From the NCBI GenBank assembly GCA_964570285.1, contig CAZMXP010000067.1, positions 1 to 24,919 on the forward strand: DNA of 24,919 nt. The letters are read 5' to 3'. The notes beneath the pieces were generated by a model, which searched no databases, was not told where the DNA came from, and saw only the letters and a list, made by a program, of their open reading frames with translations. This document shows, piece by piece, positions 7,696 to 14,357 of this stretch. Made by a program: the position numbers and the translations under genes. How positions within the stretch are numbered: the first letter of the stretch is position 1; each line of letters opens with the position of its first letter. The stretch is from CAZMXP01 sp964570285 (lineage in GTDB: Bacteria; Planctomycetota; PLA2).

Positions 7696-8093
7696 AACAG
7701 GTGCGCCTTGCCGTGCTCGGCCTCGTCCTTCTCGGCGCAGCGTGCTCGCACAGCTCGCGCCGCGTCCGCGTCGACAACGCGCCGCAGGTCACGGTCGTCG
7801 TGCACGACGACATCGACCAGAGCGTGGAGGTGAAGAGCCACTCGATGGAGCGGCTCGGGGACGGTCGCCTCGGCGTCCGCCTGCTGCTCGAGAGCGGCAA
7901 GGGCAAGGACCTCGCGGTGATCGTGCAGACCAACTGGTTCAACGACCGCGGCGGCATCGTCGAGGCGGGACAGGTCCGCACCGTCGTCCTGCCGTCGGCC
8001 ACGCCGACGCTCGTCGAGGACGCCTCGATGGGCCCCGAGGCGACGGCCTGCACCGTCTCGGTGCGCCCCTCGAGCACGCGCCGGAAGAACTAG
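7692..8093 (+). CDS. ycfL: YcfL-type small lipoprotein
   Basis: This 133-residue protein overlaps the preceding stop by 4 bp (ATGA) and has AAGGAGA about 10 bp upstream. Its lipoprotein signal is MKQVRLAVLGLVLLGAAC, with Cys18 lipidated. The mature part contains VTVVVHDDIDQSVEVKSHSM, GRLGVRLLLESGK, VIVQTNWFNDRGGIVEAG and VVLPSATPTLV, fitting the YcfL/DUF1425 beta-sandwich whose gene also neighbours lpoB in enterobacteria. The order lpoB, TPR lipoprotein, ycfL suggests one envelope complex. Function is unknown. Confidence 0.72.
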   Translation: MKQVRLAVLGLVLLGAACSHSSRRVRVDNAPQVTVVVHDDIDQSVEVKSHSMERLGDGRLGVRLLLESGKGKDLAVIVQTNWFNDRGGIVEAGQVRTVVLPSATPTLVEDASMGPEATACTVSVRPSSTRRKN

Positions 8094-8101
8094 CTAGCCC
8101 T

Positions 8102-8149
8102 CCCCTTGGTGACCGGGGACGCGATCGAAACACCCGCGATGCCAAGGGG
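8102..8149. terminator. inverted repeat between convergent genes, possible terminator
   Basis: CCCCTTGG (8102-8109) and CCAAGGGG (8142-8149) form a perfect 8-bp inverted repeat around a 32-nt loop. It lies in the 86-bp gap between the ycfL stop and the end of the nitrilase gene on the other strand. The position suits a bidirectional terminator, but the loop is long and no T-run is present. Confidence 0.3.
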
Positions 8150-8179
8150 CTGCGAACGCCGCACCCTCGTCACGCCAAC

Positions 8180-9127
8180 TCACTCTGGCACGGCCGGTTG
8201 CGGCAGGGGAAGGGCACCCTTGGGGGGTCGGGCAACCGGGAGGTTCGCGACGACGATGCCCGCCTCCGCCCAGAGGCCGAGCGACGCGTCGTTGCCGTTG
8301 CCGGGGCGGATCACGCCCGCGCCGCCGCCGAGCCAGCCGCGCTGCTGGTTGGACCAGCAGACGGTGCGGCCGGAGAAGTTCGCGAGCAGGTTCATCGCCC
8401 AGCGCCCGGTCAGCGGCGTGTGCTCCCAGAGCGTCTGCGCGCAGAAGAAGTCCACCTCATGGTCGCGCACCAGCGCCTTCCACGTCTTCGGCGTCATCGT
8501 GTCGAAGCAGAGCAGCATGCCGAAGCGCCCCCACGGCGTGTCGAAGTAGCCCGGCTCCTTGCCGCGCGACTCGAGGAAGTTCTCGAACATGTAGAGGTTG
8601 ATCTTCCGGTAGTTCGCGACGAGCCTCCCCTGCGGGTCGAAGGCGACCATCGAGTTGTAGTACTTCGTCTTGCCGCCCTCGTCGCTGCGTTCCAGCACGT
8701 CGGTCACGACGTAGGCGTCGACCTCCCGGCTCAGGCGGGCGTAGCGCACGAGGTGGTCGGCCATGCCCTCGCACCCGGTCTCCCAGAGGGGCCCGGGGGT
8801 CGGCGCCGGCGGCAGGCGGGTCGAGAGGAACTTGCGCGAGCGCCCCGCGATGCGGATGCCGGTGTTGCAATACTCCGGCGTGATGATCACCTTCGCCCCC
8901 GCGCGCGCCGCCATCCGGATCAGCGGAAAGGTGCGCGCGAGGTTGGCGTCGAGGTTCCGGTCGGCCGCCTCCTGCGTGGGCCGCCGCCCGTTCACCGACG
9001 AGAGGTGCATGATGGCGACGCGGAAGGTGTCGGGCCCGAGGGGGCGCTCCTCCACCACGCGCAGCATCTTCGAGGTGCAGCAGCAGAGCAGCAGGAGGGC
9101 CAGCGTGGCCGGGGCGCGGGACGACAT
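8180..9127 (-). CDS. exported carbon-nitrogen hydrolase, vanin/biotinidase-like lipoprotein
   Basis: The 315-residue nitrilase-superfamily protein carries the catalytic triad Glu85 (ITPEYCN), Lys175 (NYRKINLY) and Cys207 (LLCFDT). Within the superfamily, YYNSMVAFDPQGRLVANYRK, DTPWGRFGMLLCFD and TGRWAMNLLANFSG resemble the vanin/biotinidase (pantetheinase) branch more than N-acyltransferases or amidases. The N-terminus, MSSRAPATLALLLLCCCTSK, is a short signal peptide with lipobox-like LLCC, so the enzyme is probably anchored outside the cytoplasm. The start is the ATG at 9127; the longer upstream frame is shadow sequence. It is divergent from the next gene across 54 bp. A pantetheine- or biotin-amide substrate is inference from similarity only. 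Confidence 0.82.
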   Translation of the reverse strand: MSSRAPATLALLLLCCCTSKMLRVVEERPLGPDTFRVAIMHLSSVNGRRPTQEAADRNLDANLARTFPLIRMAARAGAKVIITPEYCNTGIRIAGRSRKFLSTRLPPAPTPGPLWETGCEGMADHLVRYARLSREVDAYVVTDVLERSDEGGKTKYYNSMVAFDPQGRLVANYRKINLYMFENFLESRGKEPGYFDTPWGRFGMLLCFDTMTPKTWKALVRDHEVDFFCAQTLWEHTPLTGRWAMNLLANFSGRTVCWSNQQRGWLGGGAGVIRPGNGNDASLGLWAEAGIVVANLPVARPPKGALPLPQPAVPE

Positions 9128-9160
9128 GGGGCGGTGAGGATAATCGGAAGGTGCGGCCCA

Positions 9161-9166
9161 TAGAAT
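9161..9166 (+). promoter_or_regulatory. -10-like TAGAAT in divergent spacer
   Basis: The 54-bp spacer between divergent genes is the most A/T-rich patch nearby. TAGAAT lies 15 bp before the GTG at 9182, which has no Shine-Dalgarno. The overlapping complement TATTCT (9162-9167 on the minus strand) could serve the nitrilase. No good -35 box is seen. Confidence 0.35.
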
Positions 9167-9181
9167 AGTCCCGCTCGACCC

Positions 9182-9865
9182 GTGGCACTCCCGATCCTCT
9201 TTCTTCTCGCGCTGCTGCTCGATCCCGGCCCCGCGCAGACGATCTCCGGCAAGTTCGTGCCGAGGGGCGCCTCCGCGCTCCCGGCCGAGCTGCCCGCCGA
9301 CGTGGACGGGCTGTGCAGCCTGATCGAGCATGGGCACGAGACCGCCGACCTCTTCGCGGCGCTCGGCGACGCGCTGCTCGCGCGCGGCGACAGGGCGCTC
9401 GCCTACCGCGCGTTCGACAAGGCGCACCGCCAGGGCTTCCCCGACCGCGCGCGCCTCCAGGCGCGCAAGGACCTCGGCCTCTTCGTGCCCGAGGCGACGA
9501 TCCGCGCCGAGGAGCGCGAGGCGGCGATCTGGCGCGATGCGCTCGACTCCTACCGGCGCGTGCACGGCGGCGACCTCGGTCCCTTCTACGGGAAGTACGG
9601 GCGGCCGGAGGAGAGCCTCGACGCGGTCGTCCGCACGTGGCGCGTCTCGTGGGCGGGCGGCGTGCTCGGCATGCTGCTCGGCGCCACGTTCGGCGTCGGC
9701 ATGCGCCGGCTGCCGCGCCGCGCCTCCGCGGTCGCGTTCGCCGTCGCGCTGCTCGCCGCCGCGGGCGCGCTGCTGCTCTCGCGCCCCGGCCTGCTGCCGC
9801 TCGGCGCCGCGGCGTCGACGGCGGGCGGCCTGCTCGTGCTGCTCTTCGGGAGGGCGAGGGCGTGA
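9182..9865 (+). CDS. exported TPR-like membrane protein, unknown function
   Basis: This 227-residue protein has a hydrophobic N-terminus (MALPILFLLALLLDPGPAQT), a short helical repeat resembling one TPR (DLFAALGDALLARGDRALAYRAFDKAHRQG, about 56-85, given here only as location), an acidic helical middle, and three hydrophobic segments (about 156-174, 181-200, 203-223). The start is GTG at 9182; no in-frame ATG exists upstream of the domain and no ribosome binding site is visible. It overlaps the methyltransferase start by 4 bp (GTGA), so the two are translationally coupled. Topology suggests an extracytoplasmic N-terminal part and a membrane C-terminus. I do not recognise the family. Confidence 0.7.
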   Translation: MALPILFLLALLLDPGPAQTISGKFVPRGASALPAELPADVDGLCSLIEHGHETADLFAALGDALLARGDRALAYRAFDKAHRQGFPDRARLQARKDLGLFVPEATIRAEEREAAIWRDALDSYRRVHGGDLGPFYGKYGRPEESLDAVVRTWRVSWAGGVLGMLLGATFGVGMRRLPRRASAVAFAVALLAAAGALLLSRPGLLPLGAAASTAGGLLVLLFGRARA

Positions 9866-10858
9866 GCCGCGGCGACTACGGAGGCCAGCGCCGGAACATG
9901 GAGGACGACTCCATGGTCGGCACGCTTCTCTCGCAGGCGGAGGTGATCTGGCCGAAGGAGCGCGAGATCCTGCGCCGGAGATATGGGGGGGTCTGGGGNN
10001 NNNNNNNNNNNNNNNNNNNNNNNNNNNNNNNNNNNNNNNNNNNNNNNNNNNNNNNNNNNNNNNNNNNNNNNNNNNNNNNNNNNNNNNNNNNNNNNNNNGG
10101 GCGCAGCGGAGCCTTGCGACGCGGAGCTCCCCCAGCGATCCGGGGTCCGGGGGGGCGCAGCGGAGCCTTGCGACGCGGAGCTCCCCCAGCGATCCGGGGT
10201 CCGGGGGCGCGTGCTCGACCTCTGCTGCGGGACCGGCGAGGCGCTCCGGAGGCTGCGTGCGGACTTCGCGCCGCGGCTCGCCGTCGGCCTCGACCTCTTC
10301 CGCGGCCACCTGCGGCGGGCCGAGCGGCCGGTCGTGCAGGGGGATGCGTTCCGCACGCCTTTCCGCTCGGGCAGCTTCGATCTCGTGATGGTGCGCCACG
10401 TCCTGCAGGCGCTGCCCGACCCGGTCGGCCTCCTGCGCGAGGCTCGCAGGCTCCTCGCCCCCGGCGGGCGGCTCCACCTGCTCGTCGAGGACTACGCGGC
10501 CATCCTCTTCGACACCGAGGACTACGACACCGCCGACCACTTCCAGCAGGTGGCGCGGCCGTTCCGGGCGAAGGGCACCGACCTCTACCAGGGGCGCCGG
10601 GCCTACCGGCACCTGCTCGAGGCGGGGTTTTCCCGCATCGAGATCGAGCCGCTGCTCGTCGACACGCTCAACTCCGACCGTCGCGTCTTCGCCGACATCT
10701 TCCGCTACTGGCGCGACGGCTATGCGGCGACGCTCGCGGGGGTGATCGGCACCACCGAGGCGGAGGTCGTGCGCCGCTTCGACGGCATGATCGAGACCTG
10801 CCTCGACCCGCGCCGGTATGCCGCCTGGCTCCTGCTTTCGATAGACTGCGCGCCGTGA
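9862..10858 (+). CDS. class I SAM-dependent methyltransferase, interrupted by assembly gap and in-frame repeats
   Basis: Before the gap the GTG-started frame gives a methyltransferase-like N-terminal helix (NMEDDSMVGTLLSQAEVIWP, then KEREILRRRYGG). After it come motif I VLDLCCGTGEALRRL, motif II AVGLDLFRGHL, SFDLVMVRHVLQALPDP and APGGRLHLLVEDY, all typical of class I methyltransferases. Start GTGA overlaps the previous stop, and the stop overlaps the next GTG the same way. The linker between helix and motif I, normally about ten residues, contains two identical 18-residue repeats next to the N run. Removing exactly the 100 Ns leaves one continuous frame (298 residues). Without the repeats the length would be ordinary, about 262. 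The substrate is unknown. Confidence 0.8.
9999..10098. other. assembly gap (100 Ns)
   Basis: Exactly 100 Ns, the usual placeholder for a gap of unknown length. The base before the gap and the base after it fall at matching positions of the 54-bp repeat: GGGGTCTGGGG on the left against GGGGTCCGGGG in each unit. The real gap is therefore probably zero or a whole number of repeat units. Confidence 0.97.
10099..10208 (+). repeat. 54-bp tandem repeat inside the methyltransferase gene
   Basis: Two identical adjacent copies occupy 10101-10154 and 10155-10208 (last base differs), with the last two bases of a previous unit at 10099-10100. The period of 54 bp equals 18 codons, so reading frame is kept. 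Each unit encodes GAAEPCDAELPQRSGVRG. Units contain the palindrome GGAGCTCC and a CCCCC/CGGGG stem, so they could fold as hairpins. The left gap flank ends in a near copy of the unit end, suggesting the array straddles the gap and broke the assembly. Confidence 0.9.
10842..10847 (+). promoter_or_regulatory. TAGACT -10-like box for a possibly leaderless transcript
   Basis: TAGACT ends 7 bp before the GTG start at 10855, which lacks a Shine-Dalgarno. This spacing would place transcription start at the start codon. No convincing -35 hexamer lies 16-18 bp upstream. The same arrangement recurs before the ECF sigma and PurM-like genes. Confidence 0.35.
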
Positions 10859-13131
10859 AGATCGACGTTGTCGGCGGCGGCCCGGCGGGCCTCTACTTCG
10901 CGATCCTGCGCAAGAAGTCGAGCCCAGCGGACGCGATCACGGTCCACGAGCGCAACGCGCCCGACGACACCTTCGGGTGGGGGGTCGTCTTCTCCGAGGC
11001 GACGCTCGACAACCTGCGCGAGGCCGACGGGGAGAGCTACGACGCGATCACGGCGACGTTCGCGAAGTGGGACGCGGTGGATGTCCACTACCGCGGCGAG
11101 GTGGTGCGGTCGGGGGGCCACGGCTTCTGCGGCATCGAACGGAGGAAGCTGCTCAACATCCTGCAGGCGCGGGCCGCGGCGCTCGGCGTCACGCTGCGCT
11201 ACGGCGTCGAGGTCGGCGACCTCGGCGGGTTTGCCGACAGCGACCTGGTCGTCGCCGCGGACGGCATCAACAGCCGCATCCGCGCGCTTCACGCGGAGAG
11301 CTTCCGGCCCGCCGTCGACGAGCGCAACGCGCGGTTCATCTGGCTCGGCACGACGCGCCCGTTCGAAGCCTTCACCTTCCTGCTGCGCGAGAACGCCCAC
11401 GGCTTCTTCACCGTGCACGCCTACCAGTTCGACGAGAGGCTCTCGACCTTCATCGTCGAGACCGACGAGGAGTCCTGGCGCGCCGCGGGGCTCGACAAGG
11501 CGACGACGGAACAGGCCGTCGCCTACCTCGAGGATCTCTACCGCGCGGAGCTTCTCGGCCACCGGCTGCTGACCAACAAGTCGGAGTGGATCCGCTTCCG
11601 CACCGTCACGAACGGCTGCTGGTCCAGGGGCAACGTCGTGCTGATGGGGGACGCGGCGCACACGGCGCACTTCTCGATCGGCTCGGGCACCAAGCTCGCG
11701 ATGGAGGACGCGATCTGCCTCGACCTCCAGCTCCGCGAGAAGCCGACGCTCGCGGAGGCGCTCGCCGAGTACGAGCGGGAGCGGCGCTGGTACACCGAGC
11801 GGCTCCAGGCCTCCGCGCAGGAGAGCCTCGAGTGGTTCGAGACGATCCGCCGCCGCGCGCACTACACGCCGCGGCGGCTCGCCTACAGCATGATGACGCG
11901 CAACAAGCGGCTCGGCCACGACAAGCTCTTCCTGCGCGACGAGGGCTACATCCGCGGCGTCAACCGCTGGTTCGCCGAGGAGGCGGGCGCGGCGACCGCC
12001 GAGCCCCCCCCGGCCCCCCTCTTCATCCCCTTTCGGTTGCGGTCGCTGGAGCTTGCCAACCGCGTCGTCGTCAGCCCGATGTGCATGTACAGCGCGGAGG
12101 ACGGCACCGTCAACGACTGGCATCTCGTCCATCTGGGCAGCCGCGCCGTCGGCGGCGCGGGGCTCGTGATGGCGGAGATGACCGACGTCTCGCGCGAGGC
12201 GCGCATCAGCCCCGGCTGCGCGGGCATCTACGAGCCCGGGCACGTCGCCGCGTGGCGGCGCGTCACGGAGTTCGTGCACCGCTTCACGCGGGCGAAGATC
12301 GGCCTGCAGCTCGGCCACGCGGGGCGCAAGGGGTCGACGCGGCTGATGTGGGAGGGGATCGACGAGCCGCTGCGCGAGGGCAACTGGCCGATCGTCTCCG
12401 CCTCGCCGCTGCCCTACCGGCCGCACGGGCAGGTGCCGAGGGAGATGGGCCGGGCCGACATGGACGCGGTGAAGGCGGACTACGTGCGCGCCGCGGGCAT
12501 GGCCGGGGAGGCGGGCTTCGACCTGCTCGAGATCCACTTCGCGCACGGCTACCTGCTCGCGAGCTTCCTGTCGCCCCTGACGAACCGCCGCCGCGACGCG
12601 TACGGCGGCCCGATCGAGAACCGCATGCGCTTCCCGCTCGAGGTCTTCGACGCGGTGCGCGCGGCGTGGCCCGCGGCGCTGCCGATCTCCGTCCGCCTCT
12701 CCGCGATCGACTGGCATCCGGAGGGGCAGACGATCGAGGAGAGCCTCGAGGTCGCGCGCGCGCTGAAGGGGCGCGGCTGCGACATCCTCGACGTGTCGAG
12801 CGGCCACACGTCGCTCGACGAGAAGCCCCTCTACGGCCGCTGCTACCAGGTGCCCTTCAGCGAGCGGATCCGCGAGGAGGCGAAGATCCCGACGATCGCG
12901 GTCGGCGCGATCGGGCGGCACGGCGAGGCGAACGCGATCCTCGCGAGCGGCTGCGCCGACCTCGTCGCGCTCGCCCGCGCCCACCTCTACGACCCCTACT
13001 TCACGCTGCACGCCGCCGCCGAGAACGCCTTCTTCGGTCAGCCCTGGCCGCCGCAGTACGGCCCCGCGAAGCCGCTGCCGCGCGAGACGCTGCCGTGGCT
13101 CGAGCGCGAGCGCTCGCGCCGGAAGCGGTAG
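10855..13131 (+). CDS. bifunctional FAD monooxygenase/Old Yellow Enzyme (salicylyl-CoA 5-hydroxylase or 2-aminobenzoyl-CoA monooxygenase/reductase type)
   Basis: The 758-residue protein is a two-domain fusion. Residues 1-380 form a PHBH-type flavoprotein monooxygenase with GGGPAGL (7-13) and GDAAH (265-269). Residues about 388-750 form an Old Yellow Enzyme of the YqjM type, with VVVSPMCMYSAEDG, GLQLGHAGRKGS and the HFAHGY flavin-site His pair (561, 564). This architecture and length are those of salicylyl-CoA 5-hydroxylase/oxidoreductase and the 2-aminobenzoyl-CoA monooxygenase/reductase, which hydroxylate, and for the latter also reduce, an aromatic CoA thioester. No aryl-CoA ligase or ring-cleavage gene is in the window, so the substrate cannot be told. 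The GTG start at 10855 overlaps the methyltransferase stop (GTGA) and is the first codon before the FAD motif. Confidence 0.88.
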   Translation: MKIDVVGGGPAGLYFAILRKKSSPADAITVHERNAPDDTFGWGVVFSEATLDNLREADGESYDAITATFAKWDAVDVHYRGEVVRSGGHGFCGIERRKLLNILQARAAALGVTLRYGVEVGDLGGFADSDLVVAADGINSRIRALHAESFRPAVDERNARFIWLGTTRPFEAFTFLLRENAHGFFTVHAYQFDERLSTFIVETDEESWRAAGLDKATTEQAVAYLEDLYRAELLGHRLLTNKSEWIRFRTVTNGCWSRGNVVLMGDAAHTAHFSIGSGTKLAMEDAICLDLQLREKPTLAEALAEYERERRWYTERLQASAQESLEWFETIRRRAHYTPRRLAYSMMTRNKRLGHDKLFLRDEGYIRGVNRWFAEEAGAATAEPPPAPLFIPFRLRSLELANRVVVSPMCMYSAEDGTVNDWHLVHLGSRAVGGAGLVMAEMTDVSREARISPGCAGIYEPGHVAAWRRVTEFVHRFTRAKIGLQLGHAGRKGSTRLMWEGIDEPLREGNWPIVSASPLPYRPHGQVPREMGRADMDAVKADYVRAAGMAGEAGFDLLEIHFAHGYLLASFLSPLTNRRRDAYGGPIENRMRFPLEVFDAVRAAWPAALPISVRLSAIDWHPEGQTIEESLEVARALKGRGCDILDVSSGHTSLDEKPLYGRCYQVPFSERIREEAKIPTIAVGAIGRHGEANAILASGCADLVALARAHLYDPYFTLHAAAENAFFGQPWPPQYGPAKPLPRETLPWLERERSRRKR

Positions 13132-13204
13132 CGCCGAAACGCCCCGCGCCACCCGGCATCGAAGTCCCGACGTCGCACTTCCGCGGCGCACGAAAGGACT
13201 CGAC

Positions 13205-13465
13205 ATGAACACGAAATCGGCACTTCGCAGGATCGCGGTCGGCGCCGCGGTCGCGGGCATCTTCTCCGGCGCGGCGATGATCCCCGGATGTTCGTCCGGC
13301 AACGGCTCGCCCTCGACGGAGAGCAACGGCTGCGGCGGCCCCAACGGCTGCGGCGGCGACGCGAAGAAGGAGAAGGACGGCAAGGGCCACGACGCCAACG
13401 GCTGCGGCGGCGCGAACGGCTGCAACGGGGCCAACGGCTGCAACGGCCAGGAGTCCGGCAAGTAG
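13205..13465 (+). CDS. bufA: Cys-repeat RiPP precursor, bufferin/oxazolin-like (BufA-like)
   Basis: The 86-residue exported peptide begins with MNTKSALRRIAVGAAVAGIF, a Sec signal followed by SGAAMIPGC. The IPGC at 26-29 could be a lipobox, with Cys29 lipidated, or simply precede a signal peptidase I site. The core has five units NGCGGP, NGCGGD, NGCGGA, NGCNGA and NGCNGQ. Their cysteines, at 43, 49, 67, 73 and 79, are all spaced by multiples of six. A Lys/Asp-rich insert of 12 residues (53-64) lies between the second and third units. AAAGGA at 13193-13198 precedes the ATG. Immediately downstream are MNIO (DUF692) and DUF2063 genes, which fits precursors whose Cys residues become oxazolone/thioamide or thiooxazole copper ligands. 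The modification and metal are inferred; the motif differs from EGKCG of HvfA. Confidence 0.82.
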   Translation: MNTKSALRRIAVGAAVAGIFSGAAMIPGCSSGNGSPSTESNGCGGPNGCGGDAKKEKDGKGHDANGCGGANGCNGANGCNGQESGK

Positions 13466-13469
13466 GGAC

Positions 13470-13500
13470 GCGAGGGCCGCGGGATGTGCCGCGGCCTCGC
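13470..13500 (+). promoter_or_regulatory. strong stem-loop between precursor and MNIO gene
   Basis: GCGAGGGCCGCGG (13470-13482) pairs with CCGCGGCCTCGC (13489-13500), giving 12 base pairs with one bulged G around the loop GATGTG. It begins 5 bp after the precursor stop and ends 11 bp before the MNIO start, where no Shine-Dalgarno is visible. No T-run follows. Position fits an attenuator or mRNA-stabilising hairpin that keeps precursor made in excess over its enzymes, a common arrangement in RiPP operons. Confidence 0.6.
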
Positions 13501-13511
13501 CCGCGCTTCCG

Positions 13512-14357
13512 ATGGACAGGCACCCCTTCCCCGACCTCGGGCTCGGCGTGGGACTCCGCTCCCGCCACGTCGCGCACATCCTCGAGCACGGGCCCGAGGT
13601 CGGCTTCTTCGAGATCATCTCGGAGAACTTCATGCGGACGCGCGGGCGCCCGCTCGAGGTGCTCGACGCGGTCGTCGAGCGCTACCCGGTCGTCATGCAC
13701 GGCGTCTCGCTCTCGATCGGCTCGACGGATCCGCTCGACCGCGGCTACCTCGCGGCGCTGAAGGCGCTCGCGCGCCGCGCCCGCGCCGCGTGGGTCTCCG
13801 ACCACCTCTGCTGGACCGGCGTCGCCGGCGTCAACACCCACGACCTGCTGCCGATGCCGTACACCGAGGCCTCCTTCCGCCACGTCGCGCGGCGCGTGCG
13901 GGAGGTCAGCGACCTCCTCGAGCGGCCGCTCGTCATCGAGAACCCCTCCTCCTACGTGGAGTTCGCGGGATCGACGATGCGCGAGGAGGAGTTCCTCGCG
14001 CGGCTCTGCGCCGAGACCGGCTGCGGGCTCCTGCTGGATGTCAACAACGTCTACGTCAGCGCGTTCAACCACGGCTTCGACGCCGAGGCGTACATCGACG
14101 CGATCCCCGCCGGGCGCGTCGTGCAGGTGCACCTCGCGGGGCACACCCACAAGGGCACGCACATCCTCGACACCCACAGCGAACGCGTCGTCGACCCCGT
14201 TTGGCGCCTCTACGAGAGGCTCGTCGCGCGCACCGGGGACGTGTCCACGCTGCTCGAGTGGGACGACGGCATCCCCCCCTTCGAGGTCGTGCACGACGAG
14301 ATCCGCAAGGCCCTCCGCTACCGCGAGGAGACGCGCCATGGCGCCGACGCGGCCTGA
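13512..14357 (+). CDS. bufB: DUF692 / MNIO multinuclear iron RiPP-modifying enzyme (BufB/HvfB-like)
   Basis: This 281-residue TIM-barrel protein belongs to the DUF692 (MNIO) family: GVGLRSRHVAHIL, FFEIISENFM, VMHGVSLSIGSTDPLD, WVSDHLCWTG, VIENPSSYVEF, LLLDVNNVYVSAFNHG, VVQVHLAGHTH, LDTHSERVVDPVW and LLEWDDGIPPF. The His, Glu, Asp and Asn residues in these strands are the expected ligands of the two or three iron ions. MNIO enzymes oxidise peptide Cys (or Asn) residues with O2. The adjacent Cys-repeat peptide is the obvious substrate. The ATG at 13512 lies 11 bp after a strong hairpin without a clear ribosome binding site. The C-terminus overlaps the DUF2063 gene by 20 bp. Confidence 0.92.
   Translation: MDRHPFPDLGLGVGLRSRHVAHILEHGPEVGFFEIISENFMRTRGRPLEVLDAVVERYPVVMHGVSLSIGSTDPLDRGYLAALKALARRARAAWVSDHLCWTGVAGVNTHDLLPMPYTEASFRHVARRVREVSDLLERPLVIENPSSYVEFAGSTMREEEFLARLCAETGCGLLLDVNNVYVSAFNHGFDAEAYIDAIPAGRVVQVHLAGHTHKGTHILDTHSERVVDPVWRLYERLVARTGDVSTLLEWDDGIPPFEVVHDEIRKALRYREETRHGADAA

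Noticed and set aside
10099..10208. CRISPR-like repeat
   Set aside because: Units are directly adjacent with no unique spacers, and they are in frame with a coding sequence.
8180..10612. Continuous 810-codon minus-strand frame spanning the N gap
   Set aside because: Only the part from 9127 downward is the nitrilase; the rest is shadow of the membrane protein and methyltransferase plus untranslatable Ns.
13136..13174. ECF-type promoter (GAAAC with downstream CGAAG or CGTC) before the precursor
   Set aside because: The spacing between elements is longer than the usual 16-18 bp and no matching pair is seen before the sigma gene.
13315..13460. Short DNA repeats in the precursor gene as a separate minisatellite
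   Set aside because: The 18-bp periodicity is explained by the NGC[G/N]G peptide units of the coding sequence.
10720..13461. 913-codon open frame on the minus strand
   Set aside because: Antisense to the monooxygenase/OYE fusion, which has clear motifs; composition is typical of a shadow frame.
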